Part shown: positions 41,990 to 54,080 of the stretch, one piece after another
Numbering within the stretch: position 1 is the first letter of the stretch
Layout of the letters: each line of letters starts with the position of its first letter
Assembly (NCBI RefSeq): GCF_020882245.1
Contig: NC_083599.1
Span: 1,736,001-1,800,000, forward strand
From: Rhopalosiphum padi
Lineage: Eukaryota; Arthropoda; Insecta; Hemiptera; Aphididae
Direction: 5' to 3'
DNA: 64,000 bases
Made by a program: the position numbers and the translations under genes
Notes under the pieces: generated by a model
Told to the model about the DNA's origin: nothing
Seen by the model: only the letters and a program-made list of their open reading frames with translations
Databases searched by the model: none

Positions 41990-43680
41990 GTATATTTATA
42001 TATCTATGGTTAGAGCACAGAAGTAAGAGACCACTCAAAGGAAAAAAGCGAAATAACATTTGAAGACAACTCTCAAAATATTTAGCCAGTGATTTGAGAC
42101 GAGAAAATGTTTCGGATATGGAATGTGGTCGTATTACCTCTTCAAATCTGTATAGACTTTCAGTTGTTCGTAAAGTTAAACAGCAAATTAATAAAGATAC
42201 GATTTTAGGAATCACAGAAAAAGTATCCTTTTAAGTCGTTAGTTGAGTTGAAGCATAATTCGTTCAATACACTCAATAAGCATTGATCCTTTGATTGTAC
42301 ATTATTGGAGCACCCACCAATTAGTTATTTACAAAGATTTATGTGAATCTTACATAAAAATTTCAATTGATGCAACTGGTGGGTTAGTAAAAAAAATTAA
42401 CCGTTCGTCACTTAATTTAACATCAAGTCATATTTTCTTGTACGATGCTGTTATAAACTGTGGGTATGGACAAACATCAATCACTCAAATGATATCAGAA
42501 AAACAAAACTGTTGAACAATTTATAAATGGCTTGGCAATTGGCTTAATCGTGGAATTAAACCACCTAATGAAGCTGTAAGTGACTTTTCTATGGTTCTAT
42601 ATTATATGTACGTATGGGTGTCACACATATGGTTAAAATCCTTAACCGGCATCAAAATAAACATCTTAAACATTTTTATGTTAGAAGACTACGACTTTTA
42701 TTAACTTCGTCTACAATTAACGAGTTTAAAAGTATTTTAACATCATTATTAACTGTAATGATAAGTTTCTCCAGCTGAATCAAGTCGTGTGCATATATAT
42801 TGGAATTAATTAAAGGTATTACATATGGTGATGAAGTAAATATATATGACGAAGATGTTGATATGATTCCAAATGATGGAACAGAGACTGAGTTTGAAAA
42901 ATCTCCAAAATCTATTTTAGAGTTTTTGAACAATATTTATATGATAAGTTATGAGGACGCTAAAAATAAGGGAATCGTATTTCTGCATATTACCTTCCTG
43001 ATCTCGTAAAAGACGTAAAAAGGCTATGTAAATATTTTATTCTTTGGACGGGAGTCATGAAACCAAAATTTAATCTCCATTTAACGACGCTTCCTCAGCA
43101 ACTGTTGAGTGATTTTGGAGAACTAAAAAACAAAATTCTACGTTTTGAATGCCAGCCTATGACCGCGGATCAATTTGTATCAAAGCATTTAATATCTATT
43201 GAAAATAATTGCAAGCTCTTTAGAAATTCTCAGCTAAGAAATGAGTTATCAAAAATTTCTAGTAATGACGATATATCAATTTTAAAATATAAAGAACCTG
43301 AAATTAACTTGAACAATGATGAACATGATTTTATTACACATAATTATCAGCGAAACGAACAAAGTATTAGATGTTCTAAAAGTTCTTCATTAAACTCAAC
43401 AAATATTAATATCAATAATCTCAATATTGTAGATTCTGTTATACAAAATACACAATTTCACGAATTAGACAGCAGTGACTCTGAAGCGTCAAAAACACCT
43501 TTAGATATAACTGAAAATTGGCGCGGTAAAGGTAAAAATGAAAAATTATTACCAAATATCAAAGAAACCAATAAAAAGAACGAAAGATATACATGTGCCA
43601 GTGATATTGAATTGAGTCCATGCAACTTTTATGTGTTTGAATTGAGTCCAGCTTATTATATCTTAATATCTTTGAATTGA
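41990..43680 (+). pseudogene. Decayed DDE-like transposon protein (SIDATGG family)
   Basis: Blocks in several plus frames: MECGRITSSNLYRLSVVRKVKQQINKD (about 42115-42200), then IVHYWSTHQLVIYKDLCESYIKISIDATGGLVKKI…HIFLYDAVINCGYGQTSITQMISE (42291-42510), a gap where only short pieces remain, and 43057-43680 with [36 protein letters not shown] followed by an Asn/Ser-rich tail and [16 protein letters not shown] carries a likely first catalytic Asp. The protein family is frequent in aphid genomes as uncharacterised, but I do not know its formal name. At least four frame breaks are present. Confidence 0.6.
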
Positions 43681-43849
43681 GTCCGTATATATAAAATGTC
43701 ATAACTACCTACACAGTAAAATTCACTCAAAATTGAATGCTTTTTTTCATTCGGGGCATACAAATATTATTATTCTTGAGGACACTCTTCTGAGAATACA
43801 CTTATACATACATAAAATTAAGAAGCAAAGCAAAAAGACCATGTTAAGA

Positions 43850-45488
43850 AACATTAGAAAAATGAGTCTACTATGGAAGATGAAGAGTTCGACAAGCCCG
43901 GTCCATCTACAAAGTGCTTTAAACAACCAAATAGAGAAATATTAATTTAATCACATCGAAACTTGCATCTGCATTAGATAAATGCAAGCTTAGCGACAGA
44001 AATGCCGTTCACATTTTAATTTCAACAGCAGAAGCATTAGGTGAGGATGATAATAAATTAATTATAAATAGAACATCAATTCGAAATACACGTTTACGTT
44101 TTCGAAAAGAGCGCGCAGAGAATATCCATAAAGAATATAAACCGTCAATCGATGATGCAGTTATTCTTCACTGGGATGGAAAGCTATAACCTGCGTTAAC
44201 GGGGCAAAAAAATGTTGATATACTTCCTATCGTAGTTTCATGTAGTGGTTGTGATCAATTATTTGGAGTCCCAGTTCTTAATACTGGAACAGGGATTGAC
44301 CAGGCAGATGCAATTTTTCATATGCTCAATGACTGGTGCATCACAGAAAATGTTCAAGCTTTTTGTTGTGATACTACGGCTTCAAACACTAGCCGAAGGT
44401 GCTATTAGAAAATTACTTAGAGTGTAACATTTTATATTTACCATGTCGTCACCATATTTATGAGTTAGTTTTAAAATGTGTTTTTGATACAAAACTATGC
44501 ACGACATCTGGTCCAGATGTACCAATATTTAAAAGGTTACAACAATATTGGGGAAACCTAAATACCGAAAAAATTGAACCTGGAACTATAAATGAGTTTA
44601 TACAAAAAAATGTGAGTGATGTGCGTTCTGATGTAATTAATTTTGTAGTTGATTATTTACAAATTAAACAACCAAGGGAAGATTATAGAGAGTTGTTAGA
44701 ATTGACAATTATTTTTCTTGGGGGAGTGGCTCCTCGAGGAATTCCTTTAAGAGTACCCGGAGCCATCCATCAGGGGATGGCAAAAGCTATATACTGTTTG
44801 AAAATATTTTTATTCCGAAGTCAATTTCGTTTAACACAGAAAGAAGAAATGTCTATTGCCAGTGTGTGTGTCTTCATTATTCGACTATACATAAAAGCCT
44901 GGTTTGTTGCACCTATGGCTTTGAGAGCACCTTACCAAGATCTAAATTTTTTAAAAGATTTAATAAGATACCAGTCTATTGATAAAAGTAAATCTGAAGT
45001 CACAATTAAAAAAATGTGTGGCCATTTATGGCATCTATCGCCTGAAGCAGCTGCGTTATCGTTTTTCGATCCACATGTACCAGTAGACACAAAAAGAAAA
45101 ACGATAGCAGCTCTTAATTTGGATACAGAAGAAGATAATATAAGCCGATATGTTTTAAACCCAAAAGAGTCTATTGGTATATTAAATAAAGGAAGATTTT
45201 ATTTGTGTGAGCTCAATGCAATTTTTTAAACGTTTCAAAATAAAAACTGACTTTCTTACGACTGATCCATCAAAATGGAACGATGATGAACATTTTAAAA
45301 AATCTACTGCCATTGTCACCAACATAAATGTAGTCAATGATATTGCTGAAAGAGTAGTTAAACTTATAGAGGAATATAATACAAAAATTACCAATGATGA
45401 AACTCAAAAACAATATTTGCTCCAAGTTGTGTGTGACTACCGCAATAAATACCCAGATTCCAAGAAGAGTGCTATTTTACATAAATAG
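43850..45488 (+). pseudogene. Transposase-like protein with ACRHH-type block
   Basis: The start is near 43873 (MEDEEFDKPGPST in frame with later parts after a slip), then SALDKCKLSDRNAVHILISTAEALG. A stop interrupts at about 44188 (HWDGKL). Next come VDILPIVVSCSGCDQLFGVP…FCCDTTASNTS, a frameshift near 44398, and the long frame 44399-45229 with LEYNILYLPCRHHIYELVLKCVFD, FLGG…PGAIHQGMAKAIYCLKIF, AWFVAPMALRAPYQD and HLWHLSPEAAALSFFD. A final frame covers 45207-45488. I recognise this as an unnamed transposon-encoded family with motifs (F)DTTxSNT and ACRHH, which look like RNase H-fold active-site regions. Only two or three lesions are present. Confidence 0.65.
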
Positions 45489-46049
45489 TTTTAAAAAAAT
45501 TGAATCTTTGAGTATAAACATTAATAAAATAAAATTTTTTTTTTAATATGAACATTTATTCACAATATTAATTAATATAATTTTTTTCAAAAAATATTTG
45601 TTTTATGAAAAATGTATAAGATTAAAAAATACACAAAATGTTATTTCAAAAAAATTATGTTCTTATACTTTTTTCGATACAGTCATTATTATTTGTGATT
45701 AACTTGAAAAACATATCAGACTATGTTGTTTTCTACAAAACAGGGATTCGCAACTTTAACCCTTTTGTGGCACAGGTTAATATTGTCCGATTCTCCTAAA
45801 ACTTTTTATACATCGATTTTATAAGTATTCAAACCAATTTAGGTTGTATAATTAACACATTTTCAAAGTTCAGTTTTAAGGACCACCCTAATACAATATC
45901 ACTGTCAAAAATATCTATTGTATTATGGTCATCGATTCCAATAAATCTTTCTATTAAATAAATTAATAGCATTTAGTATATAAATATTTTACGAAGTTGA
46001 TTAAAAGAATTAGAAAAATTTTAAATTAATAGAACCAACATGAAAATAT
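45489..46049. other. AT-rich intergenic; possible hAT-like end
   Basis: CAGGGATTCGCAACTTTAACCC at about 45745 resembles hAT termini, but no matching inverted end or target duplication was found. Otherwise nothing. Confidence 0.3.
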
Positions 46050-46345
46050 ACATTTTAAATCGCACGAAGAAAAGCGATTATTAAACAACATATCTTTACC
46101 GCCAAATAAAAGTAATATATTTTTCACAACAGATTCTTCAATAGTATTTCAATCTGACCCGTTACTATTAAGCATTGGTTATAAATTAATAGTCAATGGT
46201 ATTAGCAATAGTTGCTACTACAACGCCGTCCTTGTTAGTAAAACAAACAGCGATGGTGGCGTCAAAAAAATCATCAACAGCCGTTATAACGACAACGGCA
46301 GGTACAGCGCCGGTGACAAAAAACAATACTAACCATGATAATATA
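46050..46345 (+). repeat. Inverted partner of the repeat at 39640-39910
   Basis: The reverse complement aligns with 39640-39910 almost throughout, with small indels. On plus it reads HFKSHEEKRLLNNISLPPNKSN…TDSSIVFQSDPLLLS. The two copies face each other across 6.1 kb. Confidence 0.55.
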
Positions 46346-48485
46346 ATTTATTAAATAATTATTTCATCATGGTACCAACAAAGTAACAACATCGTGTCAA
46401 ACGTCGTGGAGCTCTTGCTGTACTAACCGCAGTACCGAAAACAGAAAAAAGAATGCGCTCCGGTCGGTTAATAACATAACATTTTTACTGCTACCGTAGA
46501 CGGTCATCCGGACGTAATTTATAAGTGTTTTTTTCGCGTTTTTCACGTCCGATCTGTCAATTATTTGCGTAGTATATGTATTTCGAAAGCCGTTCGTATA
46601 CGATTTGTGCACAAATCCGATTCATGTGATGGTGACGAGTGATTAGAATTGCGGACGCCGATCGATTCTATTGTTTTTGTTTAGATTTTCGCGTATATTA
46701 TTATACGGAAAGCTTTGATGTTTGATTCAATAAATTGTACTATTTCATTATAATTATAATATTATTTTGTTGTTCTCGATAGCTGAACATTTACAAATAT
46801 CTTCAACCATAGGTTGTGCTGTACAGCATTAAAGTGTTTCTCAACGACGTGTGTACCTAACGTTACAATATTCATATACTTGAGTATATATTATAATAAT
46901 ACATACGTCATACATATAAATGTGATTATGATCATAACCAAATATATAAATAATAATAATACATAAAATATATATTTTATCATGAATATGATTGGTGATT
47001 TGTTGAGTATTGATTATCGAAGTTCCAGTGTACATTGCTTTAAGAAATGTTCACACTAGGACACATTAAAAGGTTCTGGTTTGTTTAAAGTTTTATGTTC
47101 CAAGTTCCCAAACTTAGTCCGTTTTCCGATTCCAGTTGTTTTCCATGGTTGATCAAATTCCAAGGCTTGTTAAATGGTTTCTCAACGATGGTGTTTTTAT
47201 GAGGTTGGGTTGTTAGCCCGACGCTCAACCCCCCAACCTGGAGGACCAGATCACACTGACCCTTTCAGGATGTTGTGGTGGCTATTGCAGTGCACCTTGC
47301 GGTAAAGGCATAAATATTTTCAACGTGGCAGCTGAAACTCAGTCGGTTAGCAGAGTAGGAAAATATCTAGATAGGTAACTCCTTTATATTTATTTTAATC
47401 TAGATAAAATTTAAGCTATGAGTACCTACTAGTATCTAGGTAGTTTATTTTAATGGATTAAAAATAAAATTATTATATGTTATGTACACATTTTTCTATA
47501 TAACATAAATTTATCAGGTACCTATACGAAAAACAAACGTTTAGTAAAATGTTTTATTATACCATGCATTGTGAAAATAATGATTCTAGGATTGTTTAAG
47601 ATTGAAATTTTCACCCCTATTTATTAAGATGTAATTTAAATGCTATTATAATTTTAACTACTGTATAATTTTCACTTTAATTTGTGTATGAATTAAAACT
47701 ACTTATATAGGTAGCAAAAAAAAAAAAAAACGTAAATAAGTATGTTTATTTCGTTACATTTAATATGGCCATGAAGTTAGCCCCACACTTTGGTCGATTC
47801 GCTTCAAACCAGCGGCAATATTTAGAAAATTAATTGCAAATAATTGCAAATTATGTTTTTATACTAGTCGTTTATATTTCTTTTATTTTAAACCAATTTA
47901 AAGAATGGGGGGGCTAAATTTATGCAGTACCCCCACTGGCCGTTTTCCTAAATATTTGAAAAAAATAGTAAAATGAGCAAATTAAATTTATTAAATAGTA
48001 AATGAGTAAATCCTTTTACTATCAAATTAATTTATTTGATAAAAATTATCTGTTCATATTTGAAACTTATGGCTTTCAATATGATGTACCAATTTTTTTT
48101 TTATTTATACGGTTGTGGTAAAGCGACAGTCTATTGGTTCTAAATCTATTAGATTTATATATGGCTCTTGAATAGAAATTAATAATAGAATTTGATAAAA
48201 ACCATTGTAATTTTTATTTTTACACAATAGTTTATTTTCTGTCTCGGTACGCGACCGGTCGGGATATACAAGTAGACAACGACTAAAAGATAATGGATTT
48301 AATTTGTCAATATTGTTTATAGCACAATCATTCATTTTTAACGTATAAAAATACTTGTTAGTGTATAAATGTTTCTCTTAGTTTTTATCACATCTATGAT
48401 TAACTTGCACGTTCGTAACTTGTATATAATATAATAATTATTATTCATTATATTTAGTACTTTTATTTAATATAAATATTTCAAA
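46346..48485. other. Mostly non-coding DNA with a LINE-like leader segment
   Basis: 46390-46680 is GC-richer without a recognised gene. At 47205-47275 the phrase GGTTGTTAGCCCGACGCTCAACCCCCCAACCTGGAGG-type sequence (given in two pieces: GGGTTGTTAGCCCGACGC and CCCCAACCTGGAGGACCAG) is one I associate with untranslated regions of insect LINEs. Positions 47770-47950 contain an imperfect inverted pair (GGCCATGAAGTTAGCCCC and GGGGGGGCTAAATTT…CCCACTGGCC). No ORF is convincing. Confidence 0.35.
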
Positions 48486-48553
48486 ATGGTAAACTGGTGT
48501 TCTATCAAAGGTTGCTCAAACAATTCTAAAATTCCAGGAATTAAACTTCATAG
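48486..48553 (+). pseudogene. Isolated THAP first exon
   Basis: ATG at 48486 opens VNWCSIKGCSNNSKIPGIKLHR and ends in a donor (CATAG/GTGAAAC). The spacing C-x4-C and the following basic HR match the first exon of THAP-domain proteins. No continuing exon was found downstream, where a LINE fragment begins at about 48786, so the gene is partial or broken. Confidence 0.6.
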
Positions 48554-48785
48554 GTGAAACACATTTAAATTAATTAGTTATAACTATGTTCATAATTAAT
48601 TCAAAACTGTATAATATTATTGCCATGTTATTCATTTAGATATACATAGGAAGACCACAATTCGTTTAATATTAAATTTATCATTAATTAATTATAGGTA
48701 ATTCCTTTATGATTTATTTATCATAAACCATATTATAAATCCAACTACACAATACACTGTGAAGTGTCCTACCATGTATAAAATC

Positions 48786-49735
48786 CTTTTCAGTCGTCAC
48801 AGATCGGATTTCCCATATTCGAATAGCAGGTAGGATATTTGACATAGTTATAATAAACTGTTACGCGCCAACGGAATAAAAAAATGAGGACATCAAAGCC
48901 ATTTTTACGAAGATGTAGAAGCAGTATTTAGTTTACCATTACATTGTATCAAGATGATTAAAGGGGATTTAAATGCAAAAATCGGAAAAGAAAGTAGCTT
49001 TAGACCAACAATAGGACCAAACAGATTACATAGCATCAGTAATGTAAACGGAACAAGACTGGTAAATTTTTCCTGCTCTAAAAAGCTCATTAAAAGCAGC
49101 ATTTTTTTTCTCTGGAAAGACACACAAGTACACGTGGAAGTCCCTTGGTGGTAGGACACACAATCAAATAGACCACATTTTAATAAACAAAAGACATAAT
49201 AGCTGCATCCAAAATGTGAGAACATATAGAGGAGCAGATGCAGATACTGATCACTATCTACTTTACGCAAAGTTAAATCTAAGACAGTCAGACTATCAGT
49301 GAAATAGAAAATAAAAGAGAAAGATACAATTTACAAACATCAGAAAATAGCGAAATAAGCAGAAAGTATGCGGAAAACATACGACAAAATCTTGAAAGTA
49401 ATAGGTAGCTTAGAAAAGACAGACCATGCAAATAACGATGTTAACAGTAGTTGGAAACAAATAAAACACATAGTGACTAACAGCGCAAATCTTATTTTGG
49501 GAATGGAGAAAAAACAACGAAAAAAGGACTGGATCAACAATTTGTGTAGCAATGCAATAAACAAAAGATTTTTTTTGAGAAAAAAGATATCGTAAAACGC
49601 ATCCCAGGAAAACATTAGTATTTTCAATGAACAAAGAAGGTAGACAAATACAATTTTGAGAAGAGAAAAACGGTTAAGTATATGAAAAGAAAAAGAAAGA
49701 AGAGATTTAAAAGAAAAAGTTCTTTCTGGCGTGGC
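48786..49735 (+). pseudogene. LINE endonuclease fragment (CFDP2-like, RTE group)
   Basis: Successive frames give RISHIRIAGRIFDIVIINCYAPTE, then GDLNAKIGKE, then TWKSLGGRTHNQIDHILINKRHNSCIQNVRTYRGADADTDHYLL, the C-terminal half of an APE-type endonuclease with the SDH-like DTDH motif. 49368-49595 continues as the linker before reverse transcriptase (SWKQIKHIVTNSANLILGMEKKQRKKDWINNLCSNAINKR). Frameshifts and stops are frequent. Reverse transcriptase is absent; the fragment stops where the minus-strand hAT pseudogene begins (about 49727). Confidence 0.8.
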
Positions 49736-51500
49736 AGTAGATACTGGTAGTGTGCATAAAATTTTTAAAAGTATAAATCTATTTGGGAATATTATAGGAT
49801 CACAATGCTTAATAGCATCTAATGCATTTGATTTAATAACTTCATCACTACCAACTGCTACACGCTTGCCCTTTTGTTTCCAAACTTGTAGCTCACAGAT
49901 TGCCGTAATCAAATCAATTTGTGGTAGATAAAAAGAAACCAGAGTCTCAAAATCTGTATGATCCGAATAAGTGTCATCAAACAAACACTGAAAACTTGAA
50001 ATATTGTTTTGATTTTTTAGAATTAAAATATATAAGAAGTTAATCATTGATATAGTTTTCGATACTTATACCTTTGAAAATATTTGAGCTAAGAATCTTC
50101 ATTTAATTGATGTATAAAAGATTCAATGAAGGGATACATATAGAAACACGATAATAATCTTCTGGATCATCATTTGATATTAAATAGTTAGAACGGTGTT
50201 TTTGACGGTTTATTAATCATGTGACTGATATTTCAAAGTCTAACGTCTCAGCAATCTCTATTTCAAAATATAACTATAGTTACAAAAATGAACATTTTTT
50301 TAAATTCATGATCTACATTTTCTCTTAAATTGTCAAGAACCTTAATACCGATATTGGCTAAACTGATCATTTCTCTCTAATCTGCAGCTGTTTACATAGT
50401 GGTAAACCAAATGAAAATAAAACCTATTCAACAAAAATAAAATTCCAACTAATATAATTTAATTCTAATTATTTAAGTCGAATTTAATATATAATGATAA
50501 AAATTAATACATAACTTGAAGAGCCACAAGAAATTCCGAATCAATTGCCTTTAATAACATGCTTGCAACAGTAGGTACTTGTACCACTACCATCATTCCA
50601 TTCTGATATGTTATTTAGTGCAGTAACAACACAAGGGAATAACTCAATAAAATCATTGATGGCGTCATATCTCTGTACCCACCTTGTCATACACAGACGT
50701 TTTAAAGATTTTACATTAGGTTGCCAATCACCATAATTGATAACTTCTAAAAGTTCGTGATTTTGTTTGGGAACATTAAAAAAACAATAATATTTTTCAA
50801 CAATTCCGAGGCAATTCCTAATTTATGGAATATTACATGCAGATGACACTGCTAAGTTGAGCGAGTGTGCAGCACAATGAATGTATAAGGCTTTAAGATG
50901 CCTAGAGCGTATAATTGTTTGAGCTCCTTTAAAACGACCAGCCATCCAGCCATATTTGCTGCACCATCATACCCTTGACCAAATAAAAAATCACAATCTA
51001 CCCCACATGAATTTAGTCCTAAAACTTAAATCATACTATATTATTTTATTTATTTATTTAAATTATAAATTTAGAACTATTCATATAATATATAGGTAGA
51101 ACTACCTATATATTACCATTGAGAATTGCTGATGCCAAATCATTTCCAATTAAACTACTGATTTCATAAAATTTTAAAAAATCCTCATTTATTTAAATAT
51201 TAGAACCAGTACCACTTAAATAGCGTACACATATTGTCAATTGTTCTAATACCGACACATCTGTAGTCTCATCAGCCATCACCGAAAAGTATTGAGACTT
51301 ATTAACTTTATCAACCAATTTTTTTGTTAAAATATCTCCACAAATGTTAATTATCTCATTTTGAATTTGAGGACTTAAATACTTATTTCTTGTATCTGAC
51401 TCAAGGTGTGACTTTAATATCTCAATATCTTTTGTCTTCTATTTTAAAATTGCCCGAAGATTACCATCATTATGAGTTGAGGCTGTTGAATGTGTGTAGC
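49727..51500 (-). pseudogene. hAT (ZMYM1-like) transposase, heavily decayed
   Basis: Right to left: LESDTRNKYLSPQIQNEIINICGDILTKKLVDKVNKSQYFSVMADETTDVSVLEQLTICVRYL (about 51420-51210), with the first catalytic Asp in ADETTD. Next comes CDFLFGQGYDGAAN (about 50995-50950) with the second Asp, then a degraded middle and the dimerisation region at 50047-49727 ending CTLPVSTATPERTFS. The Glu of ERTFS is present, but the frame ends there, at the LINE junction. Many stops are present. It is inactive. Confidence 0.8.
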
Positions 51501-51537
51501 ATTTGGATAAAAATCAATTATATGTATTCCTTTACTT

Positions 51538-52381
51538 TCACAAAATACACTTAGGTGATGTTAAATGAGATACGTGGCCAACCAGAAATAAAACAACTGG
51601 ACATTTGATATTTTTTTTTACTAACCAGGGATAAAAAACATTAAGAACATATTCAAAAAACGTTTCACCTGTGAATGCTTTGTCTGACTTGGCCATAGCC
51701 CAATCCTCAGGCATAGTCTGGGCAATTCCTTTTGGCAATCTTTTACCTACAAAAACTACCATTGTTGGTGCTACAATGCCAGCTGCAGAAACATTCACAA
51801 GTACAGTGATTTGCTGTTTTTCATTATTCCCTACAACTTCATATACATTTTTTTGGCCACGTATACTTAAAACTTTTTCTCCTTTCGGACACATCATGAA
51901 GCCAGATTCATCAGTATTGAATATTCTACCAGGATCTTCAAGAATATCCCTTAAATTAGATTCTATTATAAATGACTCAATATTAGAAAACCAATTTAAA
52001 ATTTGCTGTTTAGTTACACAAGCTCTTGATTTTGTAACTTTCTCAACAGTGCGCTTTGCAATTGAAGGATGCCTATTCATAAATAACTTTAACCATTTTT
52101 TTCCACTGAAGATAGTAAATCGCTACTTACAATAGGAACCCTTTTTCGGACATCACTTCTATCCATTTCACCAGTAACTCTTCGTGCTAATCGAGAATTG
52201 GTTTTGGTCTAAATTTCCTTACACTTATATCTGCTTTTCCATCTAATAAATTCTATAAACTAGACCAATGAACATTAAACTCTAAACTTGCTTTGTAAAC
52301 TGTCATGCTTATTTCTTTAACAGCCTTAATAGCATTTTCCATGCTATTAATGTTGTTCTTAAACTTAGGTTTGGAAGCCAT
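51538..52381 (-). pseudogene. pogo-type transposase with damaged active site
   Basis: The start ATG at 52381 gives MASKPKFKNNINSMENAIKAVKEISMTVYKASLEF, a pipsqueak-like helix-turn-helix. Several stops and slips follow to 52080. The frame 52080-51538 carries VTKQQILNWFSNIE, then IFNTDESGFMM with the first catalytic Asp, then VVLFLVGHVSHLT. In this family the second Asp sits in a DGHxSH motif; here it is VGH, so the Asp is lost. The third acidic residue is missing because the frame ends at 51538. Proteins of this group are often annotated jerky-like. Confidence 0.8.
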
Positions 52382-52439
52382 AACTACAAATACCCAACTA
52401 CCTAATTATTCATACACTGCTGAAAACAAGAACAGTAAA

Positions 52440-52915
52440 ATAAATGAATAAATATATATGCCAAACACTGGATTTTTAAATGAACCTAGTGTTTGGCAAA
52501 ATATGTCAAACACTGGTACTTTATGTTTTAGAAATCTAATTATTGGCAATTTAATATTACACATTCAATAATGTTCATATTACTTTACAACATACATAAT
52601 TAATTAAAGTATGTCTTAATGAATATTTTTGTAATAATTGCATTAACTTACCTTGAATATTCGTAGCTTCACGGTTTGTTATTATTTTTGATAAGAAATA
52701 TAAGATTATGATGTTATTAATAAATAAATTATTTTGATTATTTTGTTTTTGAAGTTAGCAACGGGATTCTTACACTATTATAAAGTCCATGATTTTAACT
52801 ATTAAATTGACAACCAACAAAGACATTACAATTAAATGGTTCTTATTAAATATGATTTGTAAAAGTGATTGTCAAAGACTGGATGAGTGTCAATGACTGG
52901 TGCCGTTACCCTAGT
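52440..52915. repeat. Subterminal repeats of the pogo element
   Basis: The motif TGYCAAANACTGG occurs at about 52460, 52507, 52872 and (TGTCAATGACTGG) 52890, plus an inverted copy near 52490 (AGTGTTTGGCA). The block ends with GGTGCCGTTACCCTAG at about 52915, a plausible element end. Clustered short repeats next to the end suggest transposase binding sites. The opposite element end is not seen; it was lost near 51500. Confidence 0.5.
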
Positions 52916-53229
52916 GCTAATTAATTGATTAATACATATATAGGTTGGTAACCTATAGCTTATTGAATATCATATATTTAAGGTAATAATCTAAAAAATA
53001 AGTAATAGGTAATTGAGATTTGATTAGAGCAGAGTAAGGATTGCTATATCTAATATCTAGTAGTCCATGAGTAGATTAATGTTGCTGAATGAATGCTGAC
53101 CTCAATATAAAGATAGTTATTTTTTACTAAGAGAACATATTATTTTATTTTTATTAGACAATGGATATTAATGATTATCTTTAAAAAATAATTTTGATAA
53201 TTACATTTAGTAGGTATGACATTAAATAT
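52916..53229. other. AT-rich intergenic, no feature
   Basis: No coding or repeat structure recognised. Confidence 0.4.
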
Positions 53230-53512
53230 AGTGCTAGGGTTTAATCAAATTCACAATAAATTTAATTCCCCAGCCAACAAGCCAACAATATATGATCTCT
53301 GATGTGTGTGACTGATAAGCGCAATCAGTGGGTTGCCATATCACACACCAGTGTTTATAATAAGCGTTACTAGCTTCCGGTGAGTAACGTGAGCTGCACA
53401 TAACCAAAAAGCCATTTTCTTTATTTTCACTTTTTCTGCTGCGGTCGTCGAAGACGCATATATGGCCGGTTTTATTTATTATGTAATCGCTACTCACCGG
53501 ACCACGTTTTTC

Positions 53513-54080
53513 TTAATCAAATAGTCTTTGCGCTTGTCTTTTGCTTGCCTCGGGCTCTTGACTTCTTTGTTCATGCACAACAGGTTTGTGTGCACTAGGG
53601 CACCGAGTGTGCAAGTCCGTATGTAGAGATGACGTCGTGGTTGTTTGTCTCATCACCTTTGTTTGTAGTGCTTCCACTCGTACTTGCTGCAGTGCTTCCA
53701 CCACAGCTTGTAGTTGCGTGGTCAACTCTCTTTGATTATGTGTCATGGCTTCCAGAGTCCTTTGTATATTCGTCAGTAAGGTTAATACTTGTTGTTGGTA
53801 CTCTGGTATCCTCCCTATTCTCATCATGCTCTAGTATTGGATATATTCTCTTTGACTGGGGTGCAGCTTTTCTTGGCTTCTTTGTGTCTTGCTTGTCGCA
53901 TAATTTAGCAGTGGATGCTGGTGGCTTGTTAGTCGTACGTCTCGGAAATGCCACATATTTAATATCATATTTCAATTGTATTCTTCTTTTATTGTGCAAT
54001 ATGTGCATTCCTAGGCGGTAACGTTTGGTTCGAAGCCGATAACAGACATCAGCTCATCAGGTAATTCGACTGACGAGCTG
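53513..54080 (-). pseudogene. Unidentified repeat protein with coiled coil, frameshifted
   Basis: Minus-strand frame 54008-53736 starts MHILHNKRRIQLKYDIKYVAFPRRTTNKPPAST… and a second frame 53827-53513 carries EYQQQVLTLLTNIQRTLEAMTHNQRELTTQLQAV, a heptad-like coiled coil, then a basic, Gln-rich tail. They overlap in a way that suggests one protein with a frameshift near 53820. The upstream part matches the copy at 2074-2290. It could be a gag or ORF1-like protein of a retroelement; I do not recognise it. Confidence 0.45.

Noticed and set aside
45740..45780. hAT-like terminal sequence CAGGGATTCGCAAC
   Set aside because: No inverted partner and no target duplication found; kept only as a remark.
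48105..48335. 76-codon minus-strand ORF upstream of the THAP exon
   Set aside because: No motif and no support for splicing or conservation; AT-rich chance ORF is sufficient.
48905..49270. 121-codon minus-strand ORF
   Set aside because: Antisense of the LINE endonuclease fragment; hydrophobic, Cys/Phe-rich composition typical of a shadow frame.
51671..52135. 154-codon plus-strand ORF
   Set aside because: Antisense of the pogo transposase region; no recognisable domain.
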